Assembly (NCBI RefSeq): GCF_900155685.1
Contig: NZ_LT732547.1
Coordinates: 145,648 to 209,647, forward strand
DNA: 64,000 bases
Direction: 5' to 3'
From: Paenibacillus bouchesdurhonensis
Lineage (GTDB): Bacteria > Bacillota > Bacilli > Paenibacillales > Paenibacillaceae
Numbering within the stretch: position 1 is the stretch's first letter; the number at the start of each line of letters is the position of its first letter. The notes beneath the pieces are model-generated. The model searched no databases and was not told where the DNA came from. It saw only the letters and a list, made by a program, of their open reading frames with translations. A program made the position numbers and the translations under genes. This document shows, piece after piece, positions 8,480 through 17,490 of this stretch.

Positions 8480-8512
8480 GATCCACAACCAACTGAGGTT
8501 GTGGATTTTTGT
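8480..8512 (+). terminator. Terminator of MetE-like gene
   Basis: ATCCACAACC and GGTTGTGGAT form a perfect 10-bp stem with a 6-nt loop, followed by TTTT. Confidence 0.9.
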
Positions 8513-9064
8513 GTTTTAGGGATATGCCATTTGTATATTTACTCAAAGTGGTGAACACTTAAATGGTACGGCATCGTTGGAGATGCTTCGTATTTTGTAC
8601 TATGCAGATATGCTAATTGAAAGAGAGGCGATTGCCGGAGACTATATGTCAGCGGCTTCATTTTCAGGGCTTGCGGGCTCGATTGCGTTTATGTAAGCTG
8701 GCAGTCTAACTGTGGGTTTGCTGAAGAAGAGAGTGACATATCCACAACGCGAGTACCCATAATAGCGGCAGGGTCAGGCTATAGAGAATGTTCAAAATAA
8801 GCAAAATCGTAAATGCATTTGGATTTTTCAACTAAAGTCCTCCCGGTAGAACAACTTTATTAATGCTACATGTGATTATGGGATTACTTGGGGAAAATGA
8901 TAACCCATGTATATACCTTAAAAATTCTATGAAAAAACCACTAAACCTAACGTTTAGTGGTTTTTTTTGCGCAGAGATAAGGCTGTAGGTCGTCTTTTTA
9001 CGGCCACATTGGCCTATATTCCTTTTATATAGTATATTTATCCGGAAAACGGCAGGTGATCAGA
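8513..9064. other. Gene-poor stretch with coding remnant and a terminator
   Basis: No intact gene is visible. The plus-strand frame open at about 8522-8697 reads GTASLEMLRILYYADMLI... and ends at a stop; it has no start or SD and looks like a leftover of a lost gene that I cannot identify. A strong hairpin at 8932-8968 (ACCACTAAAC/GTTTAGTGGT plus eight T) would terminate whatever was transcribed here. Confidence 0.45.
8932..8968 (+). terminator. Orphan Rho-independent terminator
   Basis: ACCACTAAAC pairs with GTTTAGTGGT around a 5-nt loop, flanked by A and T runs, so it could work on both strands. There is no intact gene directly upstream. Confidence 0.8.
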
Positions 9065-9178
9065 ATGAGCGAACAAATCTGGCTAGTAGTGGTACAGTAT
9101 CCCCTTAAAAGAGCAAAGGGCAGCCAACGCGACTGCTGGTTAAGAGATAAAGTAATGGGGTTTCTGGAGCTCTCTTAA
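9065..9178 (+). CDS. Possible 37-residue small protein
   Basis: ATG at 9065 is preceded by CAGGTGATC with about 7 nt spacing and an AT-rich promoter-like tract. The peptide MSEQIWLVVVQYPLKRAKG... resembles no family I know and has no clear membrane segment. It may be spurious; it is listed because the SD and start are reasonable and the surrounding region is otherwise empty. Confidence 0.25.
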   Translation: MSEQIWLVVVQYPLKRAKGSQRDCWLRDKVMGFLELS

Positions 9179-9333
9179 GTCGACGCCGGCTTGGGCTGTG
9201 TTCAGTCTCAAGCATAAAAGGTCATAATTTCTTCGTTAAATTGAATAATTCCTAAACAGTGTTTGAACAGCTTAATTACGGTATATAACAATAATAGGGC
9301 GTCAAAATTCCTCCTTAAAGGGGCTGTTGATTT

Positions 9334-10254
9334 ATGTCAATTCGTATAACCGATCAAAAAATCGTTCCGCATTTATGGTACGACAAGGAGGCAAAGGAAG
9401 CTGCAGAATTTTACGTATCCTTGTTCCCGGACTCAAAAATGACGAGCGTAACCACATTACATAATACACCATCTGGCGATAGCGATCTGGTCTCTTTTGA
9501 GATATGGGGTCAAAAGTTCATGGCGATTAGCGCGGGGCCCTATTTTAAAATCAATCCATCGGTGTCTATCATGGTTAATTTTGACCCATCTCAGGACACA
9601 GATGCGGAAGAGAGATTAAATGAGGTTTGGGACAAATTATCTGATGGTGGCACAGCGTTAATGCCGCTTGATAAGTATCCGTTCAGTGAGAGATATGGCT
9701 GGATTCAGGACAAGTATGGTTTGACGTGGCAGTTAATTCTTACCGACCCGGAAGGCGAAGTCCGCCCTGCGATCATACCGTCGATGCTGTTTGTCGGTGA
9801 TATATGCGGTAAAGCGGAAGAGGCGATTCATTTTTACTTGACTATATTTAAGAACTCAAAGCAGGGACATACTGCTCGCTACCCCAAAGGTATGGAGCCC
9901 GACAAAGAAGGGACGATCATGTTCGCTGAATTCATGCTTGAAAATCAGTGGTTTACCGCGATGGACAGCGCGCACGAGCATAGATTCAGTTTCAACGAGG
10001 CAGTTTCATTCATGGTGTATTGCGACACACAAGATGAAATTGACTACTACTGGGAAAAGCTTTCTGCGGTTCCTGAAGCCGAGCAATGCGGTTGGCTGAA
10101 AGATAAATATGGTTTGTCCTGGCAGATCGTGCCGAAAGAGCTGGACGAAATGATGAGCAAGGGTACACCGGAGCAGATGGCTTCCGTAACAAAAGCGTTT
10201 CTTAAAATGAAGAAATTTGATCTTGCGGAATTACAGAAAGCCTATAAAAGATAA
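9334..10254 (+). CDS. Two-domain VOC (PhnB/glyoxalase-like) protein
   Basis: Two consecutive PhnB-type VOC domains. The first (about 8-145) starts IVPHLWYDKEAKEAAEFYVSLFPDSK and ends YGWIQDKYGLTWQL; the second (about 150-275) repeats the plan: PSMLFVGDICGKAEEAIHFYLTIFKNSK ... CGWLKDKYGLSWQIVP. This tandem form is often labelled 3-demethylubiquinone methyltransferase-like, but that name is an old mis-annotation; the real substrate is unknown. AAAGGGG lies upstream of the ATG. The last ~50 codons and the following sequence recur as a broken copy at 11762-11941, on the far side of the nitroreductase/MarR pair. Confidence 0.85.
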   Translation: MSIRITDQKIVPHLWYDKEAKEAAEFYVSLFPDSKMTSVTTLHNTPSGDSDLVSFEIWGQKFMAISAGPYFKINPSVSIMVNFDPSQDTDAEERLNEVWDKLSDGGTALMPLDKYPFSERYGWIQDKYGLTWQLILTDPEGEVRPAIIPSMLFVGDICGKAEEAIHFYLTIFKNSKQGHTARYPKGMEPDKEGTIMFAEFMLENQWFTAMDSAHEHRFSFNEAVSFMVYCDTQDEIDYYWEKLSAVPEAEQCGWLKDKYGLSWQIVPKELDEMMSKGTPEQMASVTKAFLKMKKFDLAELQKAYKR

Positions 10255-10312
10255 TGTGACTCTGTAGCAATAATTTAGCGGAGGCGAATTGTGGTTTGGT
10301 ATACCCATGGTG

Positions 10313-11056
10313 CTATTTCAGATCAAATCCTTTACTTCTCACGTATTCCGTATAGCCGCCCAACGGCAAATCCCTATCCAGCATGGCGATGAATTTCCCG
10401 GACCAGCTAGCCTTTTGCTTTCTGTTCGTCCTCGCGCCATAATATTGCTCAATTTCTCGGTCATATCTTTCGACCGTAGCTTTAAGATCATGATCATACC
10501 GGTTTTCAAAAAACACAGCGGATCGTGGCAACCGCGGCTTTTGTTCGGGGAATTCATCGGGGACGCCTACCGCAAGACCCACCAAAGGAATGACGAAGTC
10601 CGGCAGTCCCAGCCATTGGTCCAGTTCGGGCAGAGCCCCGGTAATCCCGCCGATGATCACGGCTCCGAGCCCCATCGATTCGGCAGCCAAATTGGCGTTT
10701 TGCAGGGCAAGCGCGGAACTAAGCACAGCGGTTTGGTAAAAATAAGAGAAGCTCAGGTTGCGGCCCATTTTCTCTTGCTGGTCAGGGCCAGCAGCTAACA
10801 TTATGCGGTGAAGATCGGTGCAAAAAATGAAAAAGTATCCGCATTCCTCAATCCACGGATTTTCCGAACGGGCTGCGATCTTTTTTAGAAGCTCCTGATC
10901 TGTGACGCCGATGATCGAGAACGGCTGCATATGCGCCGAGGTCGGCGCCATTTGTGCCGCATCGATGATAGCTTCGATTTGTTCGCCGGTCAACGGAATA
11001 TTTTTAAACTTGCGGATGGTGCGATGCTGGCGGATCACTTGAATGACCTCATTCAT
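10313..11056 (-). CDS. Nitroreductase family oxidoreductase (NfsA/FRP-like)
   Basis: An FMN-dependent nitroreductase/flavin reductase. The N-terminus MNEVIQVIRQHRTIRKF is the FMN-phosphate binding signature (R-T-I-R-K-F), followed by ITGEQIEAIIDAAQMAPTSAHMQP-type helix and FSIIGV; the middle has the GLGAVIIGGI segment and the C-terminal part the FENRYDHDLKATVERYDREIEQYY helix typical of NfsA-type enzymes. The start is ATG 11056 with GGAGGGGAATTTT upstream; the frame stays open to 11164 across the operators but without an SD. It is divergent from a marR gene with two palindromes between them, so MarR-controlled expression in response to a drug or nitro/quinone stress is likely. Confidence 0.88.
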   Translation of the reverse strand: MNEVIQVIRQHRTIRKFKNIPLTGEQIEAIIDAAQMAPTSAHMQPFSIIGVTDQELLKKIAARSENPWIEECGYFFIFCTDLHRIMLAAGPDQQEKMGRNLSFSYFYQTAVLSSALALQNANLAAESMGLGAVIIGGITGALPELDQWLGLPDFVIPLVGLAVGVPDEFPEQKPRLPRSAVFFENRYDHDLKATVERYDREIEQYYGARTNRKQKASWSGKFIAMLDRDLPLGGYTEYVRSKGFDLK

Positions 11057-11118
11057 AAAATTCCCCTCCAAATAAATGGTTTCTGTAGAAGCTGCATGAA
11101 GACCATGTTTCAACATAT

Positions 11119-11133
11119 GGTTTCCATGGAAAC
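11119..11133. promoter_or_regulatory. Probable MarR operator 1
   Basis: GGTTTCC-AT-GGAAAC palindrome, nearer the nitroreductase start. The same half-sites occur 48 bp away (centre to centre) in operator 2. Confidence 0.75.
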
Positions 11134-11164
11134 AATAATAACAAAGGGGATGTTGTTTTGTCAA

Positions 11165-11184
11165 ATGGTTTCCGTGGAAACCAT
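11165..11184. promoter_or_regulatory. Probable MarR operator 2 overlapping marR promoter
   Basis: ATGGTTTCCGTGGAAACCAT: perfect 9-bp half-sites around GT. It lies directly before a TATAAT (11187-11192) for the marR gene, so binding would repress marR itself. Confidence 0.8.
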
Positions 11185-11218
11185 GATATAATGGAAAGAA
11201 AAAAGGTAGGCTTGCCTT

Positions 11219-11707
11219 ATGCCAGATATAAGTGATGATTTGCTTCAGCTCAAAAACCGCATCGAAAAATCAATATACCTGATCCTCATCAGCGAAAACG
11301 ACGAGGATCAGGATCGGCTTTGGCTTATGGAGCGCGTTGCCGACAATCGGCTGAAAAAGCTGCTGCCCCGCCTATCCATCTCAAGCCTGCACGTTTTGGA
11401 TGTCATCAATACGCATGACGGCATCATAGGGATCGATATCGCCCGCGAAATGGGCTTAACGAAAGGCGCCGTCTCTAAAATTACCCGTAAACTGCTAGAA
11501 CAGGGCTTGATTCGGAAAGCCCAGCTGCCGGATAACCTCAAAGAAATTTATTTCTTCATGACTCCGCTTGGCGCTGAATTGGCCGAACTGCATCGGCTGT
11601 TTCACCAGGAGAAGGATCAGAAAGCGATGGAGCTGTTAGGAAGCTTCGACGCAGCGTCTTTGGAAATCGTGGCAGACTTTCTGGAGAAGCTGGCTAGGCT
11701 ACGGTAG
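11219..11707 (+). CDS. MarR family transcriptional regulator
   Basis: A 162-residue winged-helix repressor: helices ISSLHVLDVINTHDGIIGIDIAREMGLTKGAVSKITRKLLEQGLIRKAQ carry the HTH (about residues 55-105), followed by the wing (PDNLKEIYFFMTPLG) and a dimerisation C-terminus. The TATAAT and operator 2 are immediately upstream. It is divergent from the nitroreductase and very probably regulates both itself and that gene through the two GGTTTCC-N2-GGAAACC sites. The ligand is unknown. The start at 11219 is the only plausible one. Confidence 0.9.
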   Translation: MPDISDDLLQLKNRIEKSIYLILISENDEDQDRLWLMERVADNRLKKLLPRLSISSLHVLDVINTHDGIIGIDIAREMGLTKGAVSKITRKLLEQGLIRKAQLPDNLKEIYFFMTPLGAELAELHRLFHQEKDQKAMELLGSFDAASLEIVADFLEKLARLR

Positions 11708-11761
11708 CTTGCGAAGGTTTTCGTTTTACCAATCTCATTGTTGAATAAATCCTTTACGGCC

Positions 11762-11941
11762 GAAAGATAAATATGGTTTGTCCTGGCAGATCGTGCCGAG
11801 AGATGAACGGGATGATGAGTAAGGGTATAGCGGAGCAGATTGCTTCCGTAACAAAGGCGTTTCTTAAAATAAAGAAATTTGACCTTGCCGAATTACAGAG
11901 GCGTATAAAAGACAGTGTGACCCTTGCAGCATTTAGCGGCG
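11762..11941 (+). pseudogene. Truncated copy of the VOC gene 3' end
   Basis: From GAAAGATAAATATGGTTTGT onward it follows 10098-10281 closely, including the codons for YGLSWQIVP, the M-M-S-K-G helix, ASVTKAFLK and KKFDLAELQ, and the sequence just after the stop. Only the last ~50 codons exist, the frame is altered near the start (GAGAGATGAACGG for GAAAGAGCTGGACG) and the stop is lost. The 67 or so bases before it (11708-11761) are not part of the copy. It is non-functional, and it brackets the nitroreductase/marR unit together with the intact gene. Confidence 0.8.
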
Positions 11942-12009
11942 TAGACCCACGAATTAATTTCTGGTATCGTATCATAAGCCATCAGGGTATCGCCTAAAAT
12001 ATGAACCGT

Positions 12010-12657
12010 TCACTTTCTGCCGAAATCTGCTTTGATCTCGCCCCAAGCTTCAGTGTTCCATTTTAATACTTTGTTTTCATAAGTGTTTGAATGGAGCCAT
12101 TTCAGAGCTCGATCTGCAAGTTCCCAAATTTCTTTTGTAGTAGCATCTCTGACAAGATTAGAGTTGATTTTTTGGTTTTTTAGCCAGCTAAGTGCGGTTT
12201 TAGAGTCGGAGTAGACGGTCTTGCTGCTGCCCTTTTTCTTCAAATATGCTAGTCCATGGACAATCGCAATGAATTCTCCAAGATTATTTGTTCCTTTTTG
12301 TATTGGGCCATGATAAAAGAGGAGTTCACCCGTTTGTGTATCTACTCCCTTGTATTCCACGATTCCCGGATTTCCACTACAACCAACATCGACGCTTATG
12401 CTGTCTATATCAATCTCCTCATTTGGAGCATTCTGAGCGGATAATTTCAGTCTCTCCTGAGCTGGCTTCACTGTGCTTTTTTGCCCCCAATGCATTTGCC
12501 ACCCATCCTGGAAAGCCTGCTCGGCCTCTTTACTACTGCTAAACGATTTAAACTTTGCATCAACATATTGATTAGTTTGCTTCTGACATTCAGCCCACGT
12601 AGTATAAACTCCGGGCTTTTTGCCTACCCAAACCACATAATATTTTTGTTTTGCCAT
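12010..12657 (-). CDS. rnhA: Ribonuclease H with N-terminal viroplasmin/RNA-binding domain
   Basis: Cleaves RNA of RNA/DNA hybrids. Residues 1-50 (KYYVVWVGKKPGVYTTWAECQKQTNQYVDAKFKSFSSSKEAEQAF) form the RNase H1 N-terminal hybrid-binding domain; the catalytic fold follows from about residue 80 with the acidic set: Asp in SVDVGCSGNPG, Glu in NNLGEFIAI, Asp in VYSDSKTAL and a terminal Asp in IKADFGRK. GAAGGGGACGTA precedes the ATG. It stands alone between a VOC remnant and ung on the opposite strand. Family assignment is secure. Confidence 0.92.
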   Translation of the reverse strand: MAKQKYYVVWVGKKPGVYTTWAECQKQTNQYVDAKFKSFSSSKEAEQAFQDGWQMHWGQKSTVKPAQERLKLSAQNAPNEEIDIDSISVDVGCSGNPGIVEYKGVDTQTGELLFYHGPIQKGTNNLGEFIAIVHGLAYLKKKGSSKTVYSDSKTALSWLKNQKINSNLVRDATTKEIWELADRALKWLHSNTYENKVLKWNTEAWGEIKADFGRK

Positions 12658-12829
12658 TACGTCCCCTTCTCGACTTCACGTCTTGTAAATTAGATTATTA
12701 TAAACTAAGCTTCGACAGAAATCTATTCAACTCCTTTTATTTTATACATGCAAAAAGTCTCTTAAAAAGGAAACGTATGATATAATTTGGTTATATTTTC
12801 TTAACATGGGCAGGAGGATATAACTTGAA

Positions 12830-13504
12830 ATGGCTATATTGAAGAACGACTGGGCGGCTGATTTAGAGCAGGAGTTTACCAAGCCATATTACTTGAAGCT
12901 GCGGGAGTTTCTTATTGATGAGTATCGGACAAGAACTATTTATCCGGATAAATACGACATTTTTAACGCGCTACACTATACATCGCTGGCTGACACCAGA
13001 GTGGTCATTTTAGGGCAGGATCCATATCATGGACCGGGACAGGCTCATGGTTTAAGCTTCTCCGTCAAGGAAGGCATCAGCCCCCCTCCATCTTTACAAA
13101 ATATGTTCAAGGAATTGCAGGATGATTTGGGCTGCTTCATGCCTAATAACGGTCATTTGCTTAAATGGGCGGAGCAAGGGGTATTGCTTCTAAATACAGT
13201 GCTTACGGTAAGAGCGCATGAAGCGAATTCGCATAGGAACAGGGGATGGGAGAACTTTACGGATAAAGTCATTGAAACGATCAACCGGAAAAACGAGCCT
13301 GTCGTATTCCTGCTTTGGGGGAGCCATGCACAGAAAAAGGCAGAGATCATCACAAACCCACAGCATATGCTAATTCGTTCGCCGCATCCAAGTCCGTTGT
13401 CTGCCCATAGAGGCTTTTTTGGCAGCAAACCGTTTTCGCGTGCCAACGAATTTTTGCGAAAGATGGGGCTTCAAGAAATCGATTGGCAAATTCCCAACCT
13501 GTAG
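12830..13504 (+). CDS. ung: Uracil-DNA glycosylase (family 1)
   Basis: Removes uracil from DNA as the first step of base-excision repair. It has the catalytic water-activating motif GQDPYHG (about residue 62), the [13 protein letters not shown]ro-rich loop, LLLNTVLTV, and the [13 protein letters not shown] minor-groove intercalation loop with catalytic His. 224 residues is the expected length. AGGAGG is 12 nt before the ATG, a slightly long spacing; the TTG in between is out of frame. No operon partners. Confidence 0.97.
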   Translation: MAILKNDWAADLEQEFTKPYYLKLREFLIDEYRTRTIYPDKYDIFNALHYTSLADTRVVILGQDPYHGPGQAHGLSFSVKEGISPPPSLQNMFKELQDDLGCFMPNNGHLLKWAEQGVLLLNTVLTVRAHEANSHRNRGWENFTDKVIETINRKNEPVVFLLWGSHAQKKAEIITNPQHMLIRSPHPSPLSAHRGFFGSKPFSRANEFLRKMGLQEIDWQIPNL

Positions 13505-13637
13505 GAGACGAAATAGGAATAGCGGCTGATTTGTACTGAGATGTGGATAATATAAGAATTTATTCCAGTTAAGTAGTGCTCGGAGGAGAGTGATGTTCCA
13601 CGACCACCAGCCATTGCTGGATTCAATGAGGTGAAAT

Positions 13638-14639
13638 ATGAAAATTCATTATTTTCAGAGGTATCATAGTAAAGAGAATGTGGATACCGCCAATGCAATG
13701 CTCCTGTTGTCTAGGCTGTACTCTTTCTCGTCCGCGAAGTTTTTCGCTTTTTTAGAAAAATTGCTTCCGGAGAACGCAACTGTAGAGCTGCTTTTTAATT
13801 TGCAAGAGAAGAGTAAGGGCAGCATCCCTGATGCAACGATTACGCAGGCCAGCTTTAAGATCGTTGTGGAGACCAAGTTGTACGGGAATTTTTGGTTAGG
13901 GCAGTTGAACAACCATCTGCAGTCATTCAAGAATGAAGACTATAAAGTCCTTCTTACGCTAGATCTAAACCCGATGGATTCAAGGACAAAGGATGAGCTC
14001 GACAAGGCAGTTAGTCAGTATAACGCCAGTATGCAAAGCAATGTAATACATAGGCACTTAACGTTCGATGATTTGATAAGCAGTGTGCACGAAGTTCTCG
14101 ATGATCACAATTATGAGATGCTGGATGTGTTGGACGACTATCGAGAGTACTGTTATACGAGCGGCCTTATTCCGAATGATTGGAAGCGGATGCGTGTTCA
14201 GCTTGCCGGTACGACATTAAATATAAACAAAGAACTAAGCCTATATTACGACAATGCTGAACGCGGCTTTTCAGGGCATAGGTTTCTTGGACTATATAGT
14301 CAGAAGGCGGTGAGAGCGATTGGTGAAATAGTTGCAGTAGTTACCGCGACACCGAAAGGCAATGATCTGGAAGTCAATGTGGAAAAAGGCGAATTTGATG
14401 AGGATATGAAGAGGCGAATTCATGTCGCAATCGAAGATTCTAAAAAATATGGTTATAATCTTACGAGCATAACGCATCGGTTTTTCTTCGTAGATAAGTT
14501 TTATGATACTTTGTATGAGAAAGAAACTCCTTATGCTCCTAGGGGAAGCAGAATGTTTGATCTATGCGAGGTGCTGGGGGTATCCGCACTGCCTGCTACT
14601 CAACAAGTAGCTGATTTGTTAAGGCATAAGAAGTGGTAG
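13638..14639 (+). CDS. Putative PD-(D/E)xK-fold protein of unknown function
   Basis: 333 residues, not a family I can name. Residues ~55-95 show a plausible nuclease core: SIPDATITQ (Asp), FKIVVETKLYGNFWLGQLNNHL (E-x-K followed by a Gln helix), the order found in restriction-endonuclease-like folds. The remainder is mixed alpha/beta with no membrane segments and could bind DNA or a partner. GAGGTGAAAT precedes the ATG. It is monocistronic, followed by a terminator. Its presence next to ung may be accidental. Stand-alone housekeeping nuclease and defence-type nuclease are both possible. Confidence 0.65.
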   Translation: MKIHYFQRYHSKENVDTANAMLLLSRLYSFSSAKFFAFLEKLLPENATVELLFNLQEKSKGSIPDATITQASFKIVVETKLYGNFWLGQLNNHLQSFKNEDYKVLLTLDLNPMDSRTKDELDKAVSQYNASMQSNVIHRHLTFDDLISSVHEVLDDHNYEMLDVLDDYREYCYTSGLIPNDWKRMRVQLAGTTLNINKELSLYYDNAERGFSGHRFLGLYSQKAVRAIGEIVAVVTATPKGNDLEVNVEKGEFDEDMKRRIHVAIEDSKKYGYNLTSITHRFFFVDKFYDTLYEKETPYAPRGSRMFDLCEVLGVSALPATQQVADLLRHKKW

Positions 14640-14656
14640 CTGTTGCCCTCCATCAG

Positions 14657-14692
14657 AAAATCCACAACCGTTTTCGGTTGTGGATTTTTGTG
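14657..14692. terminator. Bidirectional terminator
   Basis: AATCCACAACCG pairs with CGGTTGTGGATT around TTTT, with A- and T-rich flanks. It separates the convergent plus-strand gene ending at 14639 and tatC. Confidence 0.85.
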
Positions 14693-14717
14693 CTCATAGA
14701 AAGAGACCGCTGCGGTA

Positions 14718-15443
14718 TTAAGCGGCGGTCTCCAATTTGCTTCGTTTCCGGTAAACTATTTTGGATAAGGTGACACTGACCTCGTATAGGAGGAACAGCG
14801 GGATTATGACGAGTACGTCAGACACGATATCGGGCGGCGTGATTAATACGGCGGTCACGGCGAGGGTGAAATAAGACAGCTTGCGGGCTTTGGCGAGCCG
14901 CGCAGGATTCAGAATCCCGATCCGGGTGAGGAACATGACCGTGATCGGCATTTCGAACAGCAGTCCGAAAGGTACTGTCATGCTAAGGATAAACGAGAAG
15001 TATTTATCCGCCGTATACATCGTGGCAAAGTCGCCTGACATGCTTTCCAAAAATTGAAGCACCATGGGAAAGATGATCCCGTACCCGAAGGAGATGCCCC
15101 CCACAAACAAGATGGGCAGCCATGGGATGTAAAGCAGTGATGCCCGTTGCTCCCGCGGCTCCAAGGCCGGTTTGACGAACTGCCAAATTTGGTATGCAGC
15201 AACCGGCAGTGTGACTGCAATCGCGACGACGCCTGCCAGTTTTAAATAGACCCACAAGACGTCGGATGGAGCGAGAATCGCCAGCTTTTGATCCAAATTC
15301 CGCACAAGCCAGCGATAAATCTCCTTCACATAAACGAAGGCGCCGCCGAGGGCCACGATAAACGCGATAAGCGTAAAAATGATTCTACGGCGCAATTCGC
15401 CCAAGTGGCCGACGAAGCTGGTTTCTGAGCTTTCGACCTTCAT
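14718..15443 (-). CDS. tatC: Twin-arginine translocase subunit TatC
   Basis: The multi-spanning receptor of the Tat pathway, which recognises the RR signal peptide of folded substrates. Typical N-terminus SFVGHLGELRRRIIFTLIAF, the first periplasmic loop, FVKPALEPREQRASL after helix 2, and FGLLFEMPITVMFLTRIGIL later; six hydrophobic helices in total. AAGGAGATCGCC precedes the ATG. It is the last gene of phoX-tatA-tatC, 10 nt after tatA, so this TatAC pair is probably dedicated to PhoX, as tatAd-tatCd is to PhoD in B. subtilis. Confidence 0.96.
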   Translation of the reverse strand: MKVESSETSFVGHLGELRRRIIFTLIAFIVALGGAFVYVKEIYRWLVRNLDQKLAILAPSDVLWVYLKLAGVVAIAVTLPVAAYQIWQFVKPALEPREQRASLLYIPWLPILFVGGISFGYGIIFPMVLQFLESMSGDFATMYTADKYFSFILSMTVPFGLLFEMPITVMFLTRIGILNPARLAKARKLSYFTLAVTAVLITPPDIVSDVLVIIPLFLLYEVSVTLSKIVYRKRSKLETAA

Positions 15444-15453
15444 GGCGATCTCC

Positions 15454-15696
15454 TTATCCTTTTTTGGAATCGACAGCCGTCAGGCGTGTCCCCTGCTCCG
15501 AGGCGGGCGAAGCTTCCTTCCCGCCGGCATGGTCTTCCTTGTCGTCGTCGATCATCTGCCGCGTTGCGCTTTTGAACTCGCTAAGCGTGCGCCCGAAGGC
15601 GCGTCCGAGCTCGGGCAGCTTGGAGGGGCCGAAAATGATCAAAGCGATGATCAGAATGACGATGAGTCCGCCGATACCGATATTTCCGAATGGCAT
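15454..15696 (-). CDS. tatA: Twin-arginine translocase subunit TatA
   Basis: The pore-forming subunit of the Tat system: a single N-terminal helix ([17 protein letters not shown]), the hinge [14 protein letters not shown], then an amphipathic helix ([14 protein letters not shown]) and an acidic/charged tail. 80 residues is normal. GAGGAG lies upstream of the ATG. It is placed between phoX and tatC in one transcription unit. No TatB is present, as is usual in Firmicutes where TatA also does TatB's job. Confidence 0.95.
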   Translation of the reverse strand: MPFGNIGIGGLIVILIIALIIFGPSKLPELGRAFGRTLSEFKSATRQMIDDDKEDHAGGKEASPASEQGTRLTAVDSKKG

Positions 15697-15722
15697 AAAT
15701 AAGTCTCCTCTCGATTCGATGA

Positions 15723-17399
15723 TTAGCCGAGCTTGAATCCGCGAATGGCTACGACGGCTTCGCGAGGGATTTTGTCTCCTTTACGATGCGGCCACATACT
15801 GGTCGGTTTGCTTGCGTCCGTGGTGTTCTCGCCCGGGTGCTGGATGGACAGGAACAGCGTGCGCTCATCCGGGGTAAAGAACGGGCCGGTCATTTCACAT
15901 TCTTTCGGCCCGGAAGCGAATTGCAGGGCATCGCCTTGGCTTGGTCCGGACGTAGGGATAACGAACAAGCCGTTGTTCTTAAACGAGGTATATACGCCTT
16001 TGTTCAAGCTGCTGGAGGAAATATCAGTCACGACCCACAGATGGCCGTTCGAATCAAAGGCCAGGTTGTCCGGCGAGCTGAAGCCGGATTGGCGCCCGCC
16101 TGCGGCAAAGATTTCAAAGTCGAACGAGGTGGAGCCCAGATCGTTGTCCGTTTCAAAAATACGGGTAATGTGCCCGTGAATGTTGCCGTGGTTGTCGTTG
16201 TTCGTGTGACAAATGAAGACCGTGTTATCGAACGGTGAAATTTCCACATCCTCCGGACGATCCGTCGGGGTACCGCCTACGAGCAGTGCGGCTTCATGAC
16301 AGTTCGTTACGACATCGCCTTGCGTCTGGAATTTTTGCAGCAGTTCTTCTTTGGTGCCCTTCACGCCGGAAGGAGCTTTAAATTTGTCATTGTTAAGCAC
16401 CTTCTTTACAGCATCGATCGATACTTCGGCCCATTGTCCGCCCTTCAGGTTGGCAACATACAGCGTGCCCTCGGAGAGCAGGTCGGAATTGCGGCGTCCC
16501 TTTGCGGCATCGTATTTCCCTTTGGATACGAACTTGTAGACGCAAGCGTCTTTCTTGTCGTCCCCCATGTACACCACGACGCGACCGTCCTTCGCAATGC
16601 CCATAGCGGTATTCTCATGGTTGAAGCGCCCGAGCGCAGTATGCTTCCGCAGGAATTTGCTGTCGAAAGGATCAATTTCAACGACCCAGCCATAATGCGT
16701 ATCGTTCAAGCTGGCATATGCCGCTGTTTCGCCAAAGTTCTCTTCGCAGGACATGACCGTATTCCATAGCGTAACGCCGCCGGAGCAGTTGGCAAATGTT
16801 CCGGTAACGGCAGAGACATTGCCGACCGCTTTGGAATTTTTGGCAGGGCCAGTCAGCTCGAATTTTGTGAAGCCGTTAATGCGGCGGGCATATTTGGACT
16901 TGGTGTCCAGCTTCCAAGTACCGCTATTGTCCTGGTACACTTCGGTAACGGACATCCCTTGATAGTAAAGCTCATTATGGATTTGTGTCGGTGTCATCTT
17001 GTCGCCAATTGGACCATGCAGAAAAATGTTCGTATATTCATGGTTGGTAACCAGCAGACCGCGCGTATCGGATCCTTCAAGCGGGAAAAAAGCGTTATAG
17101 TCTGCGCCTTGTCCGAATTTTTCTCCTGCTTGGTTGATCACATCGTCATATGCGGCTACAACGTCGTACGAGAAGCCGTTCGGCAGAATGAGTTGGTCTG
17201 CGTCGGAGGGCTCGATCGGCTCAAAAAATCCGGTGACTCTGTTGGTATTGAAACCAAAGAGATGATCCGCTGTTTTTGAAGCGGCAGAAGCCTTGCCTTC
17301 CAGAGATCCAAGTCCTGCTGATGCAGCAGCAAGAGCAGCTGCGCCCGTTCCCAGGTAAGATAAGAATTTACGGCGATTCATTTGCTGTTTTTCTATCAT
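15723..17399 (-). CDS. phoX: PhoX-type alkaline phosphatase, Tat-exported
   Basis: A calcium/iron-dependent phosphomonoesterase of the PhoX (DUF839) family that releases phosphate from organic esters outside the membrane. The N-terminus has a twin-arginine signal, [10 protein letters not shown], followed by a hydrophobic Ala-rich stretch and ASA-type cleavage site. Family hallmarks: [33 protein letters not shown], the HENTAMG and NCHEAALL segments. I prefer ATG 17399 ([12 protein letters not shown]); a start at 17438 in frame would add 13 residues and SD evidence is not decisive. It heads phoX-tatA-tatC. A candidate PhoP box lies upstream, suggesting induction by phosphate starvation. Confidence 0.92.
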   Translation of the reverse strand: MIEKQQMNRRKFLSYLGTGAAALAAASAGLGSLEGKASAASKTADHLFGFNTNRVTGFFEPIEPSDADQLILPNGFSYDVVAAYDDVINQAGEKFGQGADYNAFFPLEGSDTRGLLVTNHEYTNIFLHGPIGDKMTPTQIHNELYYQGMSVTEVYQDNSGTWKLDTKSKYARRINGFTKFELTGPAKNSKAVGNVSAVTGTFANCSGGVTLWNTVMSCEENFGETAAYASLNDTHYGWVVEIDPFDSKFLRKHTALGRFNHENTAMGIAKDGRVVVYMGDDKKDACVYKFVSKGKYDAAKGRRNSDLLSEGTLYVANLKGGQWAEVSIDAVKKVLNNDKFKAPSGVKGTKEELLQKFQTQGDVVTNCHEAALLVGGTPTDRPEDVEISPFDNTVFICHTNNDNHGNIHGHITRIFETDNDLGSTSFDFEIFAAGGRQSGFSSPDNLAFDSNGHLWVVTDISSSSLNKGVYTSFKNNGLFVIPTSGPSQGDALQFASGPKECEMTGPFFTPDERTLFLSIQHPGENTTDASKPTSMWPHRKGDKIPREAVVAIRGFKLG

Positions 17400-17490
17400 G
17401 ACTCCGGCACACTCCCCATTTAACATTTTAGTCAACATGACTAGAATAGTAGATCGATGTAAGCGGGATGTTAGTGAAGATACATTTAAT

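Noticed and set aside
8932..8968. Hairpin considered as a small-RNA gene
   Set aside because: The short perfect stem plus T run is fully explained as a terminator; no promoter-to-terminator unit is evident upstream.
10289..10798. 169-codon plus-strand ORF
   Set aside because: It lies antisense inside the nitroreductase gene, whose motifs and SD are clear.
16296..16769. 157-codon plus-strand ORF
   Set aside because: Shadow of phoX on the other strand.
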